A stretch of DNA of 9,231 nucleotides, taken from contig CAYONT010000070.1 of NCBI GenBank assembly GCA_964405405.1, forward strand, positions 1 to 9,231. Reading direction: 5' to 3'. This document shows positions 1 through 8,100 of this stretch, piece by piece. The notes under the pieces were generated by a model. It was not told the DNA's origin, did not search any database, and was given only the letters and a program-made list of their open reading frames with translations. A program made the position numbers and the translations under genes. How positions within the stretch are numbered: the stretch's first letter is position 1; each line of letters begins with the position of its first letter. Origin of the DNA: CAMCYM01 sp964405405. Lineage in GTDB: Bacteria; Bacteroidota; Bacteroidia; Flavobacteriales_D; Sanyastnellaceae.

Positions 1-173
1 ATGGAGGTCCGAGTTTACAGGAAGTGTTCGAAGGGGACGTGCGCCAGATCGACGTTTACTGGAAGGTGCTTGAACTGGAACGCGACGACCTCCAGCTTTA
101 TCAGTTCCGAGAATTCACCGTGGACAACGTATACGATTTCAGCTACTTGCTTCGCTTCGAAAAGGAAGACTGA
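1..173 (+). CDS. C-terminal end of an unidentified protein (5' partial)
   Basis: The frame with codons starting at base 3 is open from the window edge to a TGA at 171-173 and gives 56 residues. It is rich in acidic and aromatic residues (for example ELERDDLQLYQF and NVYDFSYLLRFEKED), as expected of a soluble bacterial protein. The competing frame beginning with the ATG at base 1 runs to 180 but is rich in Ser, Thr, Arg and Cys and looks like a shadow. I do not recognise the family from this tail, and no catalytic motif, membrane segment or sorting signal is visible. The gene converges on the acyltransferase gene: its stop is immediately followed by the reverse-complement stop of that gene, with no base and no terminator hairpin between them. 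The start and most of the protein lie upstream of the window. Confidence 0.6.
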   Translation, partial: GGPSLQEVFEGDVRQIDVYWKVLELERDDLQLYQFREFTVDNVYDFSYLLRFEKED

Positions 174-1940
174 TCACTGAAGTACCTGCTCAAGGCCCGC
201 CCGGGTATCTTGGGGCAAGTCGCGCAGATCCAGCACGATGAGACCATCGATGGCATCGTTGAATTGGGGGTCGCGATTGAAGGCCAAAACCTTCGCATTC
301 TGAGCCAAGTATCGTTTCAGCAGCACGGGCATTGCGTGCTGGTCAGGATCAATGTCCCCAATGATGCGGTCAAGCTTCCGGGCATCGTTGCCCACGCCGG
401 CCAGCAAAGCAGCGGGGTCTTGCTTTCCACCGATGGGACTGGGGAATCGAACGGGGTTCCTTGCCTGGACACTGCCACGCAAAGGGGAGTCAAGCGAAAA
501 GCCCGAAGCAAACGACATCATGAGCCATTTCGACAGCGGGTTGTAAGCCCCCGAGATGGACACCGGCCCAATGAGGTAACGGTACTGCGGGAATCGTTGT
601 GAGACCGTGAGCAAACCACGCCAGAGGAGGAACAAGGGAAGCCGGTGCTTCTGGTAGGCCATGGGAACAAAGCTCCGGCCCAGCTCCATCGACTCTGGCA
701 AAATGTCACGAAACGCCTTCCGCATCCGGAAAAGGGTGGAAGTATAGAACCCTCGGTGGCCAAACCGTTCAAAGATGGGCCCGCCCATACCCACACGGTA
801 GGCGCCTGCGATTTGGCCTTCACGCTCGTCCCAAAGTACCAAGTGATGATAGGTCAAATCGAATTCATCCAGATCGATTTCCTCGTGGGTACCCTCTGCC
901 ACAGCCCGAAAGGTCAGCTCCCGCAACCGCCCTATTTCATGCATCCAGGGCCCCATGCGAGCATACGGAACAAAGTAACATGCAAATCCACCTTGGGCAA
1001 ACAATTGGAACTCCTCAACTGTGCGAACATGTTCTTGCAGCACTTCCCGTGCGAGGGGCTCCACCACAGGTGCTGGCTGCTGCCGATACGCATGCACCAC
1101 CTGGAACATTTTCCTACTCACCTGAACCCAGCGTTGCCAACCCCATGGCTCCAACCTTGCCGCTAGTGCAAAAGTGCGCGCCCGAAAGAACCGGGTTCGC
1201 TGGGCCATGTTCTGGAATCCGGATACCTCTTCGACCCGAATGGGGGTGCCGCATCGCAAAGAAACCGTCCACGTTTCTTCGCGCCTGACCCGACCGGTCC
1301 AAGGCCCCACCCGGAGCTTCGGGTGGACCAACTCCAACAACTTCGCCAGTCCCGTGTCCCGGGCATGGATGTACATCGGTACCACTGAGGCTCCGGTGCG
1401 CTCTTGTAACCAAGCTGCTGCATCCGACCACCGGCCGTCCGTCACCGTTCGTGGGGTGTTTGCAAATCGACTGATCCGAAGGGACGGAAAGACCACCACC
1501 ACCCCTCCCCCTGCGAGGCACTCCAATACAGGCGCCCAATTCCCCCCCTCCTCCCCGATTCTTCCCCGGGGCATCTCCAGAAACCACCGCTCCAATCCTT
1601 GCCAACGGTATTTCGCCGGTGCTGACAAAATCTTGACGTCACGCCGCACCTGCCCCAACCCAGCCAGAGCAAGAATCCCATCCAGGACTCCGAAGGGATG
1701 GTTGCAAACCACCACAATGGGCCCATTCACAGGCAGATGTTCCCGCACCTCCTCCATGCCGGCAATTTGCACATGCAGCCTTTCCAGAATCTCCAGTACG
1801 CCTTCCAAGCCTTCCCCCATACTCCCCGTCATCGGATTTCCATCCTGTTCCTTACCCCAGGCCAAACGACGAAAAAGCCTCCCCACAGCTGCCCGCTGTT
1901 TCCGCCTCCCCCCCCGAACATTATCTCCAGAATCCTCCAT
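174..1940 (-). CDS. Bifunctional PlsC-like / GNAT acyltransferase (OlsF/GlsF-type aminolipid synthesis candidate)
   Basis: This two-domain acyltransferase probably acts at the inner face of the cytoplasmic membrane. The N-terminal third is a lysophospholipid-acyltransferase (PlsC-like) domain with the catalytic block NHPFGVLDG (bases about 1703-1677; His and Asp are five residues apart) and the core strand VVPMYIHARD. The C-terminal half is an OlsB-like GNAT domain with ELGRSFV (about 686-666), FLLWRGL, QYRYLIGPVSIS and a closing segment with PVLLKRYL and DPQFNDAIDGLIVLDL. In the OlsF/GlsF family the GNAT half N-acylates an amino acid (ornithine or glycine) and the PlsC half adds the second, ester-linked chain. 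The exact amino acid cannot be read here. The frame is open back to an ATG at 2072 (632 aa), but the extra 44 residues are Gly/Arg/Trp-rich and unlike the family. I prefer the ATG at 1940 (588 aa), which follows an AT-rich patch; 1832 is another option. No Shine-Dalgarno is seen, which is normal for Bacteroidota. Oddity: the block expected as FP-x-G-E reads FPSLRIS. Confidence 0.85.
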   Translation of the reverse strand: MEDSGDNVRGGRRKQRAAVGRLFRRLAWGKEQDGNPMTGSMGEGLEGVLEILERLHVQIAGMEEVREHLPVNGPIVVVCNHPFGVLDGILALAGLGQVRRDVKILSAPAKYRWQGLERWFLEMPRGRIGEEGGNWAPVLECLAGGGVVVVFPSLRISRFANTPRTVTDGRWSDAAAWLQERTGASVVPMYIHARDTGLAKLLELVHPKLRVGPWTGRVRREETWTVSLRCGTPIRVEEVSGFQNMAQRTRFFRARTFALAARLEPWGWQRWVQVSRKMFQVVHAYRQQPAPVVEPLAREVLQEHVRTVEEFQLFAQGGFACYFVPYARMGPWMHEIGRLRELTFRAVAEGTHEEIDLDEFDLTYHHLVLWDEREGQIAGAYRVGMGGPIFERFGHRGFYTSTLFRMRKAFRDILPESMELGRSFVPMAYQKHRLPLFLLWRGLLTVSQRFPQYRYLIGPVSISGAYNPLSKWLMMSFASGFSLDSPLRGSVQARNPVRFPSPIGGKQDPAALLAGVGNDARKLDRIIGDIDPDQHAMPVLLKRYLAQNAKVLAFNRDPQFNDAIDGLIVLDLRDLPQDTRAGLEQVLQ

Positions 1941-2105
1941 CGATTCGACGCTAATAAACAGCAATGTAAGGGGTTTCCATCTACAAAACGACCGCCCTCC
2001 CGTTGGAAGACGGCCGAGTCCGTCAAGTCCGCCCCCCTCCCAACCTCGAGCGCAAAATTGACGTCCGACCATCTCCCCAAGATGAACTCCATGTCAACCC
2101 TGTGC

Positions 2106-2137
2106 AAAGAAAAAGGGGCCACCCGAAGGCGGCCCCT
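2106..2137 (-). terminator. Intrinsic terminator of the giant repeat gene
   Basis: Read on the minus strand, bases 2137 to 2114 form a 10-bp hairpin. It consists of A-U, four G-C pairs, two C-G pairs, one G-U wobble and two C-G pairs, closed by a cUUCGg tetraloop. A T-rich tract (TTTTT C TTT, 2114-2106) follows directly. The wobble pair is G-U only in the minus-strand transcript (A-C on the other strand), and the T-tract also points that way. The hairpin sits about 25 bases after the stop of the giant gene and upstream of the acyltransferase start, so it should separate the two transcripts. Confidence 0.9.
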
Positions 2138-2161
2138 GTATTACTCGACTGGCTTTGAAAC

Positions 2162-5100
2162 TCAGTAAATCGTTCCCCAAGCCAACAGGAAGTTCAACAA
2201 GTCTTGAGCTTGAACCTGTCCGTCTCCATTGAAGTCCGGACAAACCTGGTAGCTGCAAGTGCTGTCATCCAAAGTCGCCATCGGATTGTAGTTCAACGCT
2301 TCGCTGTCGGTACAACCCGTCCACACGCAGTTGCCTCCATCAATGGTAGCCGATGCATCGTAGTTGCTGGCCGTTGGATAGATGCAACCGTATGCTTCGC
2401 AGTTTTCAGGAGCATCTTCCGCTCCACAGAAATCCACTTCGGTGTAGAGGTTCTCCAGGGGCTCAGCAACAATGTTGCATGCATCCTGAATCCACTCCTG
2501 ACCGCCCCACAAAGGTGCTACTTGTCCGTAAGCGAGCAAGAAGTCAAGCAAATCCTGGTTCTGGACAATGCCGTCTCCGTTGAAATCGGCACTGATGGGT
2601 GCATCTGTACAGGATCCGTCAGACACCGTTGCATACGGATTGAAGTTCGCGAAGCTCGCATTGGTGCAACCCGCAAATGCGCACGTACCATCGTCAAAGG
2701 TCACGGATGGATCATAGTTGTCAGCCGCTTCGTAGGTGCAACCATAGCACGTTACGAAGTCACAGCTACCAGCATCCGTGGCTTCAGCATTGTAGTTGCA
2801 ACCCGCAGGATCTTGACAACCTACCACCTCAAAGGGGTTGCAGATGCCATCACCATCGGTATCAGCGAGACAATTGCCGTCGCAATCGTAGCCAGCCGTA
2901 GCATAGTTGCACGTTCCGAGGTCTGTGGCATCCGCGTTGTAGTTGCACGCCAGGATATCCTGGCAACCGACCACTTCAAACACGTCACATACCCCATCAC
3001 CATCACTGTCCACCAGGCAGTTGCCGTCACAATCATAGCCCTCATCAGCATAAGTACATGCTCCAGCGTCCGTGGCATCAGCATCGTAGTTGCAAGCACC
3101 AGCATCCTGACAGCCAACCACTTCGAACGGATCACATACACCATCTCCGTCGCCATCGGCCAAACAGTTTCCATCGCAATCATACCCTGCATCAGCATAG
3201 GTACAATCGGCTGCATCGGTTGCTTCAGCATTGTAGTTACAAGCCGAAGCATCTTGGCAACCTGACACCTCGAAGGGATCACATACTCCGTCGCCATCGC
3301 TGTCGACAAGGCAGTTGCCGTCACAATCGTAGCCACTGTCAGCGTAGTTGCATGCTCCCGAATCGGTAGCGGATGCATCGTAGTTGCAAGCGCCTGCGTC
3401 CTGACATCCAACGACTTCGAACGGATTGCAAATGCCATCTCCGTCGGTATCGACCAAGCAATTGCCATCACAACCATAACCTGCATCTGGATAGGTACAT
3501 GAACCAGCGTCAGTTGCCAATCCGTCGTAGTTACAAGCCGTCGCATCCTGACAACCTACGACCTCGAATGGATCACATACACCGTCCCCGTCTGCATCTG
3601 CGAGACAATTGCCTTCGCAGTCGTAACCAGTGACCTCATAGGTGCAATCAGCAGAATCGGTCGCGGTTGCATCGTAGTTACAAGCCGTCGCATCCTGACA
3701 ACCTACGACCTCGAATGGATCGCAAACACCATCCCCATCCGAATCAGCGAGACAGTTGCCATCACAATCGTATCCACTGTCCGCATAATCGCAGGAACCT
3801 GGATCGGTTGCATCCGCGTCATAGTTACATGCGGTTACATCCTGGCATCCCAATACCTCGAAGATGTCACAGATTCCATCGCCATCTGCGTCGGACAGGC
3901 ATGTTCCATCGCATGCGTAATGTTCTTCAGCATAGGTACAAGAACCATCTTCCATGTTCGCGTAGGGTTGGAAGTTGCAAGCGCTTGCATCCATGCATCC
4001 TGGGAATTCCTCGATACAGCTTCCATCATTGAAATCTGCATTGGGGTCATAGTTGAACGCTGTGACATCATTGCAACCACAGACTCCATCCAAGAACGTG
4101 ATGTCCGCACGATCGTCATTTGACGCGTCTCCCATCGGGAAGACTTGGGCGCGGAATGAACCGCTCACCTTGCCGTCCGTGGTCAATTGGGCGATCAAAA
4201 TCCGGTGGTCTGCGCCAGCGATGGCATTGGGTGCACCCGGTACAACAAACCAACCGGAACCAATGCCATCCGTTACTTCAAAGCTATTCCCTGCTTCGAA
4301 GGCTGATGTCCAGGCACTCGGAATGACCTGAGCATTCACCTCAGAACCGGAAGCCGGACCGTCCAATCCAATGGTTACATAGGAGTCAAATGCAGCGTTG
4401 GCATCCAAGGAAACCAAAGCTGATGTCAACCCCGAGGGGGTTACCCCACCACCTGGGTGTTGATAGAACGAGGTCGTCGTTTCCAAGGACAAGGCAAACT
4501 CATCGTTGCCGGTCACAGCAGTCAATACATCAGCGGCATTGGGGGTGGTCAAATAGACACGGTAGGTGGTCAAACCAGCCAACGCTCCATTTGTGTGCGC
4601 AGCCACTTCATCCACTACGATGCCGTAACCTGCGATTGACGAAGTGTTTCCTTGGCAACTGCAGTAGTCACACTCCGATGAATCGGTGGCAGTCGGCAAG
4701 TAGTCACAAGCCGCTGGGTCTTGACATCCCACCACCTCCAATTCGTCACAAACACCATCGCCGTCAGCATCGTTCAAGCATGCACCCGAGCAATCCAACA
4801 AAGGAGCTGGGTAGTTACAGGTCCCATCTTCGTCAGTGGCCAACAAGTCATAGTTGCAAGCAGTTGCATCCGTACAACCCGCTACCTCAATTTCATCACA
4901 CACGCCATCCCCGTCTGCATCGTTCAAGCAATCGCCCGCACAATCAACATATTCGGTTGCTGGATAGGTGCAAGTACCATTGTCATCCGTCGCAGAAACC
5001 ATGTAGTTGCAAGCGTTGGAATCGGTGCAACCAGGCACCTCGATTTCATTGCAAACACCATCACCATCGGTGTCATTCAAGCACGCACCCAAGCAATCCA

Positions 5101-8100
5101 AGTAAGGTTGTGCAGGGAAGGTGCAGGTGAAGTTGTTCTCGGTAGCTGCCGGGTTGAAGTTACAAGCCGTGGCAATGGTACAACCCAGAACTTCGTCTTG
5201 GTTGCAAACGCCATCCCCGTCAAAGTCGAACAGGCACTGCCCGTCGCAATTGATGTACCAAGCCAACTGGTAGGTGCATGAACCATCGTCGTCCGTTGCA
5301 GCCTCACTGAAGTTACAAGCCATGGAATCTGTGCATCCAGCGATCTCCAACTCATTGCAAATGCCGTCACCATCGGTGTCAGACAAGCAGTTGCCTGCAC
5401 AATCCAAGTAAGAGGCCTCGGGGTAGATACAATCCGACGCTTCAGTTGAAGCAGCGTTGTAGTTGCATGCCAAGGCATCCTGGCAACCTACCACTTCAAA
5501 TTCATTGCACACTCCGTCCCCATCCGAATCGGCCAGGCAATTTCCAGCACAATCATATCCAGGGACAAAGTATTGGCAAGAACCGTTGTCATACTCGGCC
5601 GCAGGCGAGAAGTTACACGCCAAGACGTCCGTACATCCGCAAGCAGGTTGAGAGAAGAACAAGTCCACTCGCTCATCTTGGAGACCGTCACCATTGGGGA
5701 AGGCTTGAGCGCGGAAAGATCCCGAAATCGCACCATCCGTGGTCAACTGAGCAAAGAGCATCCGGTTGCCCACCACCGCAGAGTTGATTCCATCAGGGGT
5801 GACATACCAACCTGAGCCCACAATGTCATTGATCAAAATATTCCCTCCGGCTTCAAATCCAGCCATCCATGTGCCCGGAGCAATGGCCACTTCAATCTCA
5901 CCCGCTGCCGTATTGGCTGGTTGGGTGAGGTTGAGGGTCACATACGAGTCATAAACGGCTTGCGGGAAATTGCTTAACAAGAACGGAGTCTGTGCAGCCG
6001 ACGTCACACCCGCACCCGGATGTTGATAGAAACTCGTCGATGTTGAAATCTCCAATGGGAAGGACGAGTTGCCCGTGAATGAGGTCACAATGTCATCCGC
6101 ATTCGGAGTCTCCAAATACAGACGGTAGGTGGTCAATCCCGCCAACTCACCATAGTAGTGGTACATGATGGGTTCAACAACCACATGGTATCCTTCGTAG
6201 TTGGCAATGGTCTCCGGACAGCTGCAGTAGTCGCAAGAACCATCCTCTTCGGTAGCATCGGTCGAATAGTTGCAAGCCGCAAAATCTGTACAACCATCTA
6301 CCTCGAGAGCATCACAGGTTCCGTCGCCATCGGTGTCGATGCCATTTCCACCACATACTCCACAGGCATCGTTCACCAGGCAAGTTCCATTACCCGCATC
6401 CGCATAGTTGCATGCGTCTAGGTCGGAACAGTTGTCCAATGCATCACATACTCCATCGGCATCGGCATCAGCCAAGCAGTTGCCGTCACAATCATAGTAC
6501 AACGCTGGGAACACGCACTGCGTCGCATCGTTGTAGATGGCCTCTGAATCAAAGTTGCAAGCAGCAGCATTCATGCATCCCGTGCAGCTCAGGAACTCAC
6601 AAGAACCATCGTTCACGTTCGCCAACGGATTGTAGTTGCAGGCAGCTGGAATCACACAACCGGGTGTGACAAACACACAGCTACCATTCTCATCTGTAGC
6701 ATCCTCGTTGTAGTTCAAGGCAGCAGGATCCGTGCAACCCGCCAACTCCAATTCATTGCAGATACCATCACCATCCGTGTCGTTCACACACGCTCCTGAA
6801 CAATCGTAGGGCGCTACGGGGAAGACACACGAAGCAGGATTGCTCAGGGTGTATGTGCTGCTGTAGTTACAAGCTGCGACGTTCATACAACCAGCACAAG
6901 ATGTGTACTCACAAGAACCATCATTTTGGTTGGCCGTTGCATCAAAATTGCATGCAGACGGGAAGATACAACCCGGGAAGGTGCAGCTTCCATTGTCTAC
7001 GGTGGCGGCAGGGTTGTAATTCGATGCGGTTTCATCGGTACAACCTACACACGTCGTGTACTCGCAACTACCGTTGTTCACCGTTGCTGCGGGGTCATAG
7101 TTACAGGCCGTACTGATCGTACAACCGGGCACAACACAGCTTAGGTACTCGCATGAACCATCGTTGTACAACGCCGTGGGGTCGAAATTACATGCGGCCG
7201 TATCCGTGCAACCCAAAGCCAAACAGCTCAAGAAATCACAAGGTCCTTCCGCATTGTAGTTGCATGCGTATGGGTTCGTACACAAAGTTGACATGAAGGC
7301 CAACGCCGGACCACCTCCTGGAAGGTTGTTGGGGCATGGGAACTGAAGGACACAAGCAGAGAAGACCAAATAGGTTGCTTGTGGGTTGTAGTTGCATGCG
7401 AATGGCAATGTGCAGCCTCCTACCGCGCAAGAACCGTTGTCATCCGTTGCGTAGGGATTGAAGTTGATTGAACTTGAATTCGTACAACCCGGAACTTCGT
7501 TTTGATTGCAGATTCCATCTCCATCTGTATCAACGACGCACTGACCATCACAGCCATAGATGCCACCAGCGGGTGGGAACTGACAGAGGAACACAATGTT
7601 CACCGTCACATCCGGATCGTAGTTGCATGCCGCAGGCACACCACATCCTACACAGCTTTCGAAGTCGCATGAACCATCATTCTGCGAAGCCGTCGGATCA
7701 AAATTGCAAGCCGCTGGCGACATACAGCCAAAGCAATCGTAAGTACAGGCCGCGGGGTTGGAGTCAGTGGCAGCGCTGTTGAAGTTGCAAGCGCCAGCAT
7801 CCTGACAACCCGCGATTTCAAATGGATTGCAAACCCCATCGCCATCTGTATCTACCAAGCAATCACCATCACAATCATAACCACTGGCTGCATAGGTACA
7901 GAAGAACGGCACGTTATAAATCACCGCAGGGTTGTAATTGCAGGCTGCTGGATTCCCACAACCTACACAGGAGGTAAAGTCGCAAGAGAAGTCGTTCAGG
8001 TTCGCTGTAGCATCATAGTTACAGGCTCCCTGGATGGTACAACCAGGGTACAAGCATGTGCCATTCTCATCGGTTGCATAAGGGTTGAATGCGATGGAGT

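Noticed and set aside
1..180. ATG at base 1 starting a 59-codon plus-strand frame
   Set aside because: Its composition (Ser, Thr, Arg, Cys) looks like a shadow. The frame ending at 173 gives a more natural protein and stops exactly at the convergent gene border.
1941..2000. Bacteroidota promoter (TTTG / TAnnTTTG) for the acyltransferase
   Set aside because: An AT-rich patch with TTTTG and TACATTGC-like strings is present, but spacing and matches to the consensus are too poor to call.
1174..2061. 295-codon open frame on the plus strand opposite the acyltransferase
   Set aside because: The product is Pro/Ser/Arg-rich without any family motif, whereas the minus-strand frame has clear PlsC and GNAT signatures.
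2204..3265. 353-codon open frame on the plus strand, antisense to the giant gene
   Set aside because: It is a periodic mirror of the 147-bp repeats. The giant gene rarely uses the codons that would create antisense stops (TTA, CTA, TCA). The product is a low-complexity Ile/Val/Ser/Thr repeat with no independent support.
2822..3850. Regular direct repeats that could suggest a CRISPR array or a satellite
   Set aside because: The period is a whole number of codons, the entire unit is repeated without unique spacers, and all differences preserve the protein pattern. It is a coding tandem array.
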